Notes: generated by a model not told the origin, from the letters alone. 7,312 nt of DNA from Pseudomonadales bacterium (GCA_020443005.1 JAGRJA010000202.1:1-7312), one strand, 5' to 3'; shown: positions 1-6,380, counted from the first letter of the stretch. Numbers and translations: made by a program.

Positions 1-11
1 CCTGCTTTCAT
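1..11 (-). CDS. Start of a gene running off the left edge (first codons only)
   Basis: On the minus strand an ATG at 11-9 is followed by AAA GCA (Met-Lys-Ala) before the window ends. Three things support a real start. AAAGGG lies at 18-23, six bases upstream. A sigma70-like promoter lies a further 26 bases upstream (49-77). The next upstream ATG in the same frame, at 26-24, lacks a well-spaced ribosome binding site. The product cannot be identified from three residues. The gene is divergent from the two-component operon starting at 360, so the two could share the control region between them. Confidence 0.5.
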
Positions 12-17
12 TGAATA

Positions 18-23
18 CCCTTT
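18..23 (-). promoter_or_regulatory. Ribosome binding site that decides the left-edge start
   Basis: The minus strand reads AAAGGG here, six bases before the ATG at 11-9. This is a good match to the anti-16S sequence at normal spacing. It favours that ATG over the in-frame ATG at 26-24. Confidence 0.5.
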
Positions 24-48
24 CATCCTGATTTTTTGTCTGCCCGAC

Positions 49-77
49 AAGCTACTGCCCCTCTGCAGCCATGTCAA
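49..77 (-). promoter_or_regulatory. Sigma70-like promoter, minus strand
   Basis: On the minus strand a perfect TTGACA (77-72) is followed by a 17-base spacer and TAGCTT (54-49). TAGCTT keeps the conserved first, second and last bases of the -10 box. Transcription would begin near position 42 and give a leader of about 30 bases carrying the ribosome binding site at 18-23. The arrangement of promoter, short leader, ribosome binding site and ATG is coherent, so I regard it as likely functional. Confidence 0.55.
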
Positions 78-88
78 TCGCACTGACA
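72..88. promoter_or_regulatory. Dyad TGTCA-N7-TGACA, possible operator
   Basis: A perfect 5-bp inverted repeat with a 7-bp spacer covers the -35 box of the minus-strand promoter at 49-77. A dimeric repressor bound here would block that promoter. I cannot assign it to a regulator family. The sequence is neither a CRP site (TGTGA-N6-TCACA) nor an FNR site (TTGAT-N4-ATCAA). Short dyads also arise by chance. Confidence 0.3.
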
Positions 89-359
89 AGCCTGAAGGTG
101 ACCGCTGCCGATGAGCCTCTATGCCATCGAAGCAGTAATACGGCCGCCAGAAACGACCGTTCACACCCAACAATAAACCACCTGTCTTACCAAGGAAAAA
201 ACCAGGCGTTTTGCAATTGCCTAAAACAATGTTCGTAGTAGAGTTGATACAAAGCAGGGAATAATCCGGTGGTGACAATATCTCACATTGCCCGCTTTCG
301 CCCTGACACCCTGCTTCTTGAATGACAAAACAAACAACGAACCGGGGTGGGCGCACACT

Positions 360-836
360 ATGTACAAAATAATGCTGGTTGATGACGAGGAAAACATACT
401 GAAGTCCTTGCATCGTTCATTACGCAAACAGAAAGATCTGGATATCGAAGCCTACCTTAACGCGACGGACGCCCTGAAGAGGGCCAACTCCTGTATTTTT
501 GACCTTGTTATTTCAGACTGCCGTATGCCCGGTATAGATGGCCTTGAGTTTCTCAGACAATTAAAAGAAGTACAGCCCGATGCCATGCGCATTGTGCTCA
601 CCGGTGCCGTCAATATTGAAACCCTGATGTCTGCCATTAACAAGGCAGGCGCATTCCGTTTTATCGCCAAACCGTGGGATGACGAAATACTGGTCGAAAC
701 CATTCGCGAAGGTTTGCGTTTTCGTGACATTATGGTGGAGAACAGAATGCTGGCTGCCCGTGTGCGAGAGCAGGAAAACGAACTGCAAATGATGGCAAAA
801 TCCCTCGACAACCCGGCCAATAACGCAACTATCTAA
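360..836 (+). CDS. Stand-alone response regulator receiver protein (158 aa)
   Basis: This is a single CheY-like receiver domain (residues about 2-120) followed by a charged, probably coiled-coil tail (about 120-150) and no DNA-binding or enzymatic output domain. The acidic pocket is Asp8-Asp9, the phospho-acceptor is Asp53 in the motif ISDCRMPGIDG, the switch residue is Thr81, and the conserved lysine is Lys104 in KPW. KPW receivers are common in regulators that work by protein-protein contact or in HD-GYP proteins. I chose the ATG at 360 because the protein then begins directly with the first receiver strand (MYKIMLVDDEE). An in-frame TTG at 288 would add 24 unrelated residues and has no ribosome binding site. 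Even at 360 the site is weak (GGGGTGG at 344-350). The kinase gene begins 45 bases downstream, so that kinase is the obvious phosphodonor. The output presumably goes through the tail. Confidence 0.9.
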   Translation: MYKIMLVDDEENILKSLHRSLRKQKDLDIEAYLNATDALKRANSCIFDLVISDCRMPGIDGLEFLRQLKEVQPDAMRIVLTGAVNIETLMSAINKAGAFRFIAKPWDDEILVETIREGLRFRDIMVENRMLAARVREQENELQMMAKSLDNPANNATI

Positions 837-881
837 TCAGGACCAGAAACAGCAGGCAGGAAAACCGATCAGGGAGCATTT

Positions 882-2321
882 ATGGATTACCTCAGTACAG
901 TCACCGAAAATCTGAACCAAACCACTTTTTACCTGCTGCTGTCCGTTATTGTTTTACTGGTCGTTATTATCATTCTCTACAAAACCTATATGGCTTCACG
1001 GAAAGTACATGCCCAAATGGCAGAGTATTCCTCCCTGAGCAAGGATGAATTTGGCGCAAAGCTGCAATTGATTGAGGTGCATGCCAACGAACACAAACTC
1101 AACAAAAAGGCACTCGGCCCACTCGGCAAGATAATTGATGAATATTGCGTAACAACGACTGACAACAACGGCGTGATCACCTTTGCCAACCAGAAATATG
1201 TTCAACTCTGTGGCTACCCGGCAGATGAAATTATTGGCCGCAACATCAGCCTATTGAAGTCCAATCACCATGATGCTGAATTCTGGCAAAACCTCTGGGC
1301 AAAACTATCGCAACAAAAGGTCTGGCACGGCGAAATCTGCAACAGCAAAAAAGACGGAACCCACTATTGGACAGATACTTTTATATTTCCATTACCGCTT
1401 CTGTCGGATCATGGACAAGGTTACATCAGCCTCAGCACCGATATCACCGCCATCAAGAAACAGAATGATAAACTGCTGAATCTGGTCAAGGAAAAGGATG
1501 CCGCCATCAACAAGGTTGAGAGCCTGTTATTGCATTCCGAAAAAATGGCTTCACTTGGCACAATGTCTTCCGGTATTGCCCATGAGATCAATAACCCCAT
1601 CGCTTTTGTTGCATCAAATATCGATACATTCAATGAGTATCTCTGCCAGTTTGCTGCCACCATTATTCAGGCACGCAAAACGCTGGGCGAAGCGGCTTTT
1701 GAAAAACTGCTTGCAGAAATCAATGAACCCGCAGTTGATAGTGATGATATCAATTTCGCGCTGGATGACTTCAGCTCAATGGTCGAAGAAACGCGGGACG
1801 GTATCAACCGTATTCGCAAGATCGTCAGTGACCTTAAATGTTTTTCTCACGAAAAACAGGAGGGCTATGCGCCCGTTGACCTGCATAAATGCATAGAAAC
1901 CTCCCTGAATCTGGCACGCAATGAAATCAAGTACAAGGCCGAGGTGGTGCGCGATTTTGACGAAAGCATCCCGCTGCTGGAGGGCTCGGAAACCCAGCTT
2001 TCCCAGGTTTTCATTAATTTACTGGTCAATGCCGCACACGCCATCGATGACCAGGGCCAAATCACAATACGCACCAAAAAGCTTGAAAACGAAGTAAGCA
2101 TCGCCATCAGCGATAACGGCTCTGGCATAAAACCCGAAACCCTGAAGACAATTTTTGAGCCTTTTTTTACGACTAAGCCGGTCGGTCAAGGCACGGGGCT
2201 CGGGCTGTCGATTTCACATGACATTATCCAGCGCCATGGCGGCACGATAAAAGTGGATAGTGAAATCGGCAGAGGCACAACTTTCACCATTAACCTGCCG
2301 ATTTCCCAACAGGGCGAGTGA
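882..2321 (+). CDS. Membrane-anchored PAS sensor histidine kinase (479 aa)
   Basis: The kinase autophosphorylates on histidine and would pass the phosphate to the receiver protein encoded just upstream. Residues about 14-36 form one hydrophobic membrane segment, with no periplasmic sensor domain. A linker follows, then a PAS/PAC domain (about 84-195) and a short helical linker. The H-box contains His234 (GIAHEINNP). The ATP-binding domain has the N-box Asn383, the G1 box DNGSG at 411-415, the F-box FEPFF at 425-429 and the G2 box GTGLGL at 437-442, so all catalytic motifs are intact. The long stretch between His234 and the second dimerisation helix (about 310-322) is usual for one group of PAS kinases. 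The PAS core has a WHGEICN...KKDG pattern resembling flavin-type PAS domains such as those of NifL and Aer; a bound flavin is only a guess. AGGGAG at 871-876 is a good ribosome binding site. There is no fused receiver. Confidence 0.93.
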   Translation: MDYLSTVTENLNQTTFYLLLSVIVLLVVIIILYKTYMASRKVHAQMAEYSSLSKDEFGAKLQLIEVHANEHKLNKKALGPLGKIIDEYCVTTTDNNGVITFANQKYVQLCGYPADEIIGRNISLLKSNHHDAEFWQNLWAKLSQQKVWHGEICNSKKDGTHYWTDTFIFPLPLLSDHGQGYISLSTDITAIKKQNDKLLNLVKEKDAAINKVESLLLHSEKMASLGTMSSGIAHEINNPIAFVASNIDTFNEYLCQFAATIIQARKTLGEAAFEKLLAEINEPAVDSDDINFALDDFSSMVEETRDGINRIRKIVSDLKCFSHEKQEGYAPVDLHKCIETSLNLARNEIKYKAEVVRDFDESIPLLEGSETQLSQVFINLLVNAAHAIDDQGQITIRTKKLENEVSIAISDNGSGIKPETLKTIFEPFFTTKPVGQGTGLGLSISHDIIQRHGGTIKVDSEIGRGTTFTINLPISQQGE

Positions 2322-2325
2322 AAGC

Positions 2326-3036
2326 ATGAGCAATTCGTTAAAATACAAAATCACCCACAATGATGCCAGCTGCCACCAGATCGTGGTGAATCTTGATGCA
2401 TCAGACAATATTCACATTGATAAAGACTTTACGGCACCGGACTGGGCCAAACTGGATCATCACCAGTGTTCGCACTGCACACTCGAAAGCAGTCAACACC
2501 CCTATTGCCCGATCGCCCGTAATCTGGCTTTTCTGTTTGCCGGCGCATCGTTTGGCGACTCGTTTGAAGAGGTTCGTCTCGAGGTAGAAACGGGTCAACG
2601 CCAATACAGTGCCAAAACAACAATACAACGCGCCCTGAGCTCACTCTTCGGGCTTATTTGCTCACTGAGCCCCTGCCCCTACACAATTCCTCTAAAACCA
2701 ATGGGGCTATTCCACCTGCCGTTAGCCAATGACTCGGAAACACTGGTACGCGCCGCTTCCTTTTTTCTGCTGAAACGCTACCTTGAGCATTTGCGTGACC
2801 CGGCACTTCCGGTCAACCTTGACAACATGGAAGATACCTACAGCAATCTGAAAGAGCTCAACAAGTGTTTTGTAAAACGCTTCCGTGAAATCGACGAGTC
2901 CGATGCCACTGTAAACGCGCTGATTCTGCTGGATGTGTTGGCCAAGGATGTGGATTATGAACTGGAAGAACAGCTTGGCCTTTTAAACCGGTTTTTTGGT
3001 TTACCCGAAACTAACGATGGATTTATTGTGTCATGA
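2326..3036 (+). CDS. Conserved hypothetical cysteine-cluster protein (236 aa, possibly DUF6901-like)
   Basis: The function is unknown. The N-terminal half has the cluster Cys48-x2-Cys51-x9-Cys61 within an H-Q-C-S-H-C...Y-C-P context. A second pair, Cys112-x4-Cys117-Pro, is followed by a K-P-M-G-L-F-H-L-P-L segment. These features recall an uncharacterised proteobacterial family that I believe is DUF6901, but I cannot confirm this without a profile search. The cysteines and nearby histidines (His45, His46, His50, His58) could bind zinc or another metal, or act as a thiol switch. There is no signal peptide or membrane segment, so a cytoplasmic location is likely. The start at 2326 lies only 4 bases after the kinase stop, with AGGGCGAG at 2311-2318 as ribosome binding site. 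A longer frame from 2260 would overlap the kinase and was rejected. The stop overlaps the next gene by ATGA, so the pair is probably translationally coupled. Confidence 0.85.
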   Translation: MSNSLKYKITHNDASCHQIVVNLDASDNIHIDKDFTAPDWAKLDHHQCSHCTLESSQHPYCPIARNLAFLFAGASFGDSFEEVRLEVETGQRQYSAKTTIQRALSSLFGLICSLSPCPYTIPLKPMGLFHLPLANDSETLVRAASFFLLKRYLEHLRDPALPVNLDNMEDTYSNLKELNKCFVKRFREIDESDATVNALILLDVLAKDVDYELEEQLGLLNRFFGLPETNDGFIVS

Positions 3037-3485
3037 GCGACAAAAAAGACCTCAACCACAACTACCCGAGCCCGACCGAATTCAAATACGCCTGCCTGGA
3101 ACCGGACTCCTTCCCGAAAACCTGCCCGATGTGTAATACCGTATACAGTGATGAAATTGATTTTTTTGAACGCACCCATTCCCTTCCGCATGTGAACAGC
3201 GATATCAGACCGGTTGAGGACGAGAATGCCGACCCGCAGGTTTATCTTGAAATCTATCGAAACTGCAATTGCGGAACAACGCTGATGGAGTTGTTTCATT
3301 GTCGAAGGGAGCAGACAGCGTCGGAAAACCGTAAACGGCTGCTGTTTGAAATTTTGCTTGATGCTATGGAAGCGATTGGACATAAGCGCAAGGATGCACG
3401 CGATATCCTGTTTGAATTCATGCACCTTTGCTGCCCGGACAAGCATGAATGCGGCAATGCCAACAACACCTCTTCTGATCACTAG
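3033..3485 (+). CDS. Small cysteine-rich protein, likely metal-binding (150 aa)
   Basis: I do not recognise this gene with certainty. Cys31-Pro-Met-Cys34, followed by V-Y-S-D-E-I-D-F-F, looks like the first knuckle of a zinc ribbon. Asn77-Cys78-Asn-Cys80-Gly81, followed by T-T-L-M-E-L, looks like the second. Together they could hold one metal ion. Other cysteines occur at 21 and 90, and the C-terminal end has a Cys-Cys-Pro and a further Cys-Gly in a polar, probably disordered tail. Residues about 93-130 are predicted helical and charged. There is no signal peptide. Its ATG overlaps the stop of the preceding gene (ATGA at 3033-3036), and no strong ribosome binding site precedes it, which fits translational coupling. 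As last gene of the operon it is likely a partner or modulator of the upstream kinase and receiver pair; this is inference from position only. Confidence 0.82.
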   Translation: MSDKKDLNHNYPSPTEFKYACLEPDSFPKTCPMCNTVYSDEIDFFERTHSLPHVNSDIRPVEDENADPQVYLEIYRNCNCGTTLMELFHCRREQTASENRKRLLFEILLDAMEAIGHKRKDARDILFEFMHLCCPDKHECGNANNTSSDH

Positions 3486-3489
3486 CCCC

Positions 3490-3549
3490 GGTCAGTACAA
3501 TGTTGGTCGGTACAATGTTGGTCGGTACAATGTTGGCCAGTACAACGCC
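3490..3549. repeat. 15-bp tandem direct repeat, four copies
   Basis: Copies start at 3490, 3505, 3520 and 3535. Copies 2 and 3 are identical (GGTCGGTACAATGTT). Copy 1 differs at one base (GGTCAGTACAATGTT). Copy 4 has diverged (GGCCAGTACAACGCC). The array begins four bases after the stop of the 150-aa gene and lies in the convergent gap before the recN stop. The unit is a multiple of three, but the array falls after the stop codon. It is probably a minisatellite grown by slipped-strand replication. A protein-binding array is possible, but the 15-bp period would place successive sites on different faces of the helix. Confidence 0.85.
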
Positions 3550-3553
3550 ACCC

Positions 3554-3578
3554 GTCTTTCGTTAAGCAGACATTTTTT
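3554..3578 (+). terminator. Weak candidate terminator of the two-component operon
   Basis: A 4-bp stem (GTCT at 3554-3557 with AGAC at 3568-3571) is followed after one base by six T residues (3573-3578). The stem is short and the loop is long, so this is at best a weak intrinsic terminator. I found no better one between 3486 and 3601. Confidence 0.22.
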
Positions 3579-3601
3579 GGACCTGAAGCAGGCCTCAGCC
3601 C

Positions 3602-5266
3602 TCAGGCCATCATTTTCTGCGCATGCGCCCGGGATTCTTCAATATGCGCTGCTCCCCCCATCATTCGGGCTATTTCCTCCACCCGTTGCTCTGTTTTCAA
3701 AAGGGTAAGTGCTGTTTTAACCCGTTTGCCTGCTGCTTCCTTACTGACTCGCAAATGCTGATGCGCTCTTGCTGCAACCACCGCCTGATGGGTTACACAT
3801 AACACTTGCACCCGTTCACCCAAAGCACGCAAAAGTTCACCAACCACAACAGCCGTTTCACCGCCTATACCGACATCCACCTCATCAAAAACCAGCGTTG
3901 GCGTTACCCGATGTCGGGCAGTCACCACCTGTATCGCAAGGCTGATACGGGAGAGTTCACCACCTGACGCAATCTTGCGCAGGGGCTGTGCTGACTGCCC
4001 CGGGTTGGTTGTGACAAGAAACTCGACAGTTTCGCCCCCCTTTGCCGAAGGTGCCGGCAGTTTTTGCAAATCGATTTTTAACTGGCAAGACGACATATGC
4101 AAACGCTGCAATTCGGCGTTTATCGCCACTGAAAGTTTTCCGGCCGCTTTTTTCCGCTGGCTGCTCAGGGCGGATGCCAGTCTGGTGTATGAATCAAGTG
4201 ATGCCTCTACTTCTTTTTCCAGCAAATCAACGACATCATCACCGGGATTCAATCTCAGTAATTCCTGTTCCAGTGTTTCGGCAAACGAAGGAATATCTTC
4301 CGGGTTTATGCGGTGCTTTCTGGCCAGTTGAAAAATAGTGCCAAGACGCTCTTCCACCTGCAAAAGCCTTTCCGGATTCACTTCAACCCGTTGCTGGTGG
4401 TGTGACAACTCGCGAATGGCTTCCTCGATCTGTATCGCGGCAGCCTGCAACATCTGACCCGCTTCTACAAGATGAGTGGTTTTTTCACGGCTTGCAGAAA
4501 GTACACGCAAAGCCTGACGGATAAGGGAGGCCAGACAGGGTTCATCATTTTCCGAACCACCGCATAATGAGAGCAATTGTTCGCCGGTGCTCAATAATTC
4601 ATCGGCATGACAAAGCTGCTTCTGCTCTGCTTCGAGGCGCCGGAACTCTTCTGCCTCAAGGTTAAGTTGCCCCAGCTCATCAAGCTGGTAGCGGAGCAGC
4701 TGGATACGGGCCTCATCTTCCTGATTGCGGCCATACAGGGCCTGCAATTGCTCCCGTTTCTCTTTCCAGCTCTGGTAGGCTTTTTCAACAGTGGCCGCAA
4801 GCGCTGTTGACCCGGCAAAACTGTCAAGCAAATGGCGATGATTTTCTTTTTGCAGAAGTGATTGATGCTCATGCTGGGAGTGGATATCAATCAACATCTC
4901 ACCAAGCTCCCGCAATTGTTGCAGGGTTGCAGGATGACCATTGATATAGGCGCGAGAGCGCCCTTCGCGGGTAATCACCCGGCGCAACAGGCATTCGTCT
5001 GTACTATTGGCAAGGTCCCGCTGTTCCAGCCAGAGCGCGGCCCGGGTCAGGCCATTGATATCAAAACTCGCGGTTATATCAGCCCTTTCAGCAGTTTCCG
5101 GCACAACGCTGCTGTCGGCACGGTCACCCAGTGCCAGCGACAGTGCATCGAGTGTAATCGACTTGCCAGCCCCGGTTTCACCGGTGATTGCCGTCAGGCC
5201 CTCACTGTATTCAATATCGAGCTGATCAACAATGGCAAAATTGCGTATGCTGAGATGCTGGAGCAT
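3602..5266 (-). CDS. recN: DNA repair ATPase RecN
   Basis: RecN is an SMC-like ATPase of the cytoplasm/nucleoid that acts early in recombinational repair of double-strand breaks together with RecA. The protein is 554 aa, the normal family length. The N-terminal head has the family start (LSIRNFAIVD) and Walker A GETGAGKS at 29-36, followed by IDIHSQHEHQ at 126-135. A coiled-coil region of about 160-390 contains a central non-coiled break. The C-terminal head carries the ABC signature ASGGELSR at 433-440, Walker B TLVFDEVD at 457-464 with Asp461-Glu462, D-loop GIGG at 466-469 and the switch histidine His493. One deviation is that the usual T-H-L-P-Q-V-A after the switch histidine reads T-H-Q-A-V-V-A. 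The ATG has AGAGGG at 5273-5278 six bases upstream. Two LexA boxes overlap the promoter, so induction during the SOS response is expected. Confidence 0.97.
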   Translation of the reverse strand: MLQHLSIRNFAIVDQLDIEYSEGLTAITGETGAGKSITLDALSLALGDRADSSVVPETAERADITASFDINGLTRAALWLEQRDLANSTDECLLRRVITREGRSRAYINGHPATLQQLRELGEMLIDIHSQHEHQSLLQKENHRHLLDSFAGSTALAATVEKAYQSWKEKREQLQALYGRNQEDEARIQLLRYQLDELGQLNLEAEEFRRLEAEQKQLCHADELLSTGEQLLSLCGGSENDEPCLASLIRQALRVLSASREKTTHLVEAGQMLQAAAIQIEEAIRELSHHQQRVEVNPERLLQVEERLGTIFQLARKHRINPEDIPSFAETLEQELLRLNPGDDVVDLLEKEVEASLDSYTRLASALSSQRKKAAGKLSVAINAELQRLHMSSCQLKIDLQKLPAPSAKGGETVEFLVTTNPGQSAQPLRKIASGGELSRISLAIQVVTARHRVTPTLVFDEVDVGIGGETAVVVGELLRALGERVQVLCVTHQAVVAARAHQHLRVSKEAAGKRVKTALTLLKTEQRVEEIARMMGGAAHIEESRAHAQKMMA

Positions 5267-5312
5267 GAGACACCCTCTTTTTACAGAAAATAACAGTAAA
5301 ACCCTGAAAAGG

Positions 5313-5328
5313 CTGTACTTATAAACAG
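5313..5328. promoter_or_regulatory. LexA box 1 of recN
   Basis: CTGT-ACTTATAA-ACAG matches the gammaproteobacterial LexA operator CTGT-N8-ACAG perfectly, with an AT-rich core. It covers the likely -10 region of recN (5318-5324). Escherichia coli recN is likewise controlled by several LexA boxes. Confidence 0.88.
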
Positions 5329-5348
5329 CTGTTAATTTATACAGTAAA
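5319..5348 (-). promoter_or_regulatory. Probable recN promoter
   Basis: On the minus strand TTTACT (5348-5343) could be the -35 box and TTATAA (5324-5319) the -10 box, with 18 bases between. Both are imperfect, but they sit inside or beside the two LexA boxes, which is where an SOS promoter should be. Transcription would start near 5312, giving a leader of about 45 bases. Confidence 0.5.
5329..5344. promoter_or_regulatory. LexA box 2 of recN
   Basis: CTGT-TAATTTAT-ACAG is a second perfect match, directly adjoining box 1 with no base between them. Its outer flank continues as TA, as in the extended consensus TACTGT...ACAGTA. It overlaps the likely -35 box of recN. Two isolated ACAG half-sites lie nearer the gene at 5283-5286 and 5293-5296. 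Confidence 0.88.
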
Positions 5349-5387
5349 AAGGGGCGAGCGACAAGACAACAGGCCGAAAATTTTCAG

Positions 5388-6323
5388 TTACTTCAGCCAG
5401 TGATCAAGGTTTCTGTTCAACAATGTCGCCAAACGGCCAACATCTTCCCGGTACACCTCAATCAGCTCGGCACGGGTTCTGTCATCCAGCTTTTCCTTGC
5501 TGAGATTCTTCTTGAAGACAAAATTTTTGATTTTCTCGACGCTGCTGTTCCAAAGTCGCCTGGGCACCACTTTTCTGACAAAGGTTTTGAGCGGATTATC
5601 GGAAAGCAGAAGCTTGTTCACCAACGGAAATTTTGGTCGACCGGAAACATTAAAGGTTTCTTCCATGTTGATGGAAACATCCTTGCGGGCGCCCAGAAAA
5701 TCGAGCATATCATCTACAACAGCACGGGGATCCCCGAGCAGATCCTCAAAGAGATAGACTTTGACATCGCTGAAATTTTCAAGGTAATCCTTCACCTGGG
5801 CATAATAAAATCCGCGATCAAGATAAAAGAAATCCGAGTTCAGATTGTTTTGCTTGCGAGCAGCTTCAGCCTCGATAGCCTCTTCAAAACTCAGCGTTTC
5901 ACGCAGATCCCGAATATTCATCATGTACTGCGAAAAGGCGCGGTCAACCGGATTTCGAAGCACCATGATAATTTTGGTCTTTTCTGCAGAAGGCAAGAAG
6001 GCCTTGATATTGCTGATGGTTCTTTCGTGAAGATAAAGATAAATCGCCGTTGCCTCACCCCTCAAATGCCGGTTTTTTCCACCCTCGAACAGCTTGCGGT
6101 AGATGTGCGGGTTGTCAGTCACATCTGGCCCGACCTTGTCGGATGGCATAGTGCCTCCGGCATAACAGAGAAAGCAGGGCTCCTTCACCTCGGAAAAGAA
6201 AATATCAGGATGTTGATCAAGCCAGTAGTAAAGCGAGGTTGTACCCGACTTGGCTGCACCTACAATCAGAAAATTGGGACCAGCCACTTCGGCATCGAAT
6301 AGCGGCTCGCTGGAACTGTGCAT
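5388..6323 (-). CDS. PAPS-dependent sulfotransferase domain protein (311 aa)
   Basis: Family members transfer a sulfuryl group from 3'-phosphoadenosine-5'-phosphosulfate to a hydroxyl or amino group of a carbohydrate, lipid or small molecule. The 5'-phosphosulfate loop is VGAAKSGTTSL at 21-31 with Lys25. The 3'-phosphate site is the RNPVDRAFS stretch with Arg123 and Ser131 at the classical eight-residue spacing. The motif HPDIFFSEVKEPCF at 38-51 is typical of the heparan-sulfate/NodH-like group. No signal peptide or membrane segment is seen, so it is probably cytosolic. I chose the ATG at 6323-6321 because AAGGAG lies six bases upstream (6335-6330) and the protein then starts close to the first conserved strand. 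A longer frame from 6425 has no such support. The acceptor is unknown. The divergent sugar-nucleotide epimerase gene suggests a glycan or glycolipid. Confidence 0.92.
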   Translation of the reverse strand: MHSSSEPLFDAEVAGPNFLIVGAAKSGTTSLYYWLDQHPDIFFSEVKEPCFLCYAGGTMPSDKVGPDVTDNPHIYRKLFEGGKNRHLRGEATAIYLYLHERTISNIKAFLPSAEKTKIIMVLRNPVDRAFSQYMMNIRDLRETLSFEEAIEAEAARKQNNLNSDFFYLDRGFYYAQVKDYLENFSDVKVYLFEDLLGDPRAVVDDMLDFLGARKDVSINMEETFNVSGRPKFPLVNKLLLSDNPLKTFVRKVVPRRLWNSSVEKIKNFVFKKNLSKEKLDDRTRAELIEVYREDVGRLATLLNRNLDHWLK

Positions 6324-6329
6324 GAGAAT

Positions 6330-6335
6330 CTCCTT
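6330..6335 (-). promoter_or_regulatory. Ribosome binding site that decides the sulfotransferase start
   Basis: The minus strand reads AAGGAG here, six bases before the ATG at 6323-6321. It is the strongest ribosome binding site in the window and rules out the longer reading frame that begins at 6425. Confidence 0.85.
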
Positions 6336-6353
6336 CCTGTAGGGCGTTCGGGT

Positions 6354-6380
6354 ATGACTGAAGCAAAGCCGCCGTATAAT
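6354..6380 (+). promoter_or_regulatory. Weak plus-strand promoter candidate toward the epimerase
   Basis: A perfect TATAAT at 6375-6380 follows ATGACT (6354-6359, four of six bases) with a short 15-base spacer. Its -10 box overlaps the minus-strand -10 at 6376-6381, so the two could not be used at once. If used, it would give a leader of about 310 bases before the epimerase. Confidence 0.25.

Larger units (their letters stand above)
12..359. other. Divergent intergenic region (348 bp)
   Basis: This spacer separates the left-edge minus-strand gene from the two-component operon. It holds the minus-strand promoter and dyad described separately. For the plus-strand operon I found only weak promoter pieces. 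TTCACA at 160-165 and TTGATA at 244-249 resemble -35 boxes. AATAAT at 260-265 resembles a -10 box but lies only 10 bases after the second of these. No convincing sigma70 or sigma54 promoter was found for the operon. An 8-bp palindrome, GCAATTGC, lies at 213-220. Confidence 0.5.

Noticed and set aside
1..114. Plus-strand open frame of 37 codons from the left edge to TGA at 112-114
   Set aside because: It overlaps the minus-strand promoter and gene start, the translated sequence shows no recognisable motif, and this length without a stop is common by chance.
322..372. 16-codon frame starting ATG ACA AAA that overlaps the receiver start
   Set aside because: There is no ribosome binding site and no recognisable leader-peptide feature; likely chance.
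3..416. A minus-strand frame with no stop codon through the divergent spacer and into the receiver gene
   Set aside because: It contains the likely true start (ATG at 11) at its downstream end. The upstream part has no good start or ribosome binding site, holds the promoter at 49-77, and partly lies antisense to the receiver coding sequence.
3591..3608. GGCCT...AGGCC inverted repeat at the recN stop
   Set aside because: The 5-bp stem has no T-run on the recN side and overlaps the stop codon, so it is not a convincing terminator.
3346..3708. Plus-strand frame whose translation contains a repeated V-G-R-Y-N pentapeptide
   Set aside because: It lies in another frame over the 150-aa gene and the start of antisense recN. 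The peptide repeat simply reflects the 15-bp DNA repeat.
5400..6302. Plus-strand frame of 300 codons opposite the sulfotransferase
   Set aside because: It is fully antisense to a gene with clear catalytic motifs, and its translation shows no domain.
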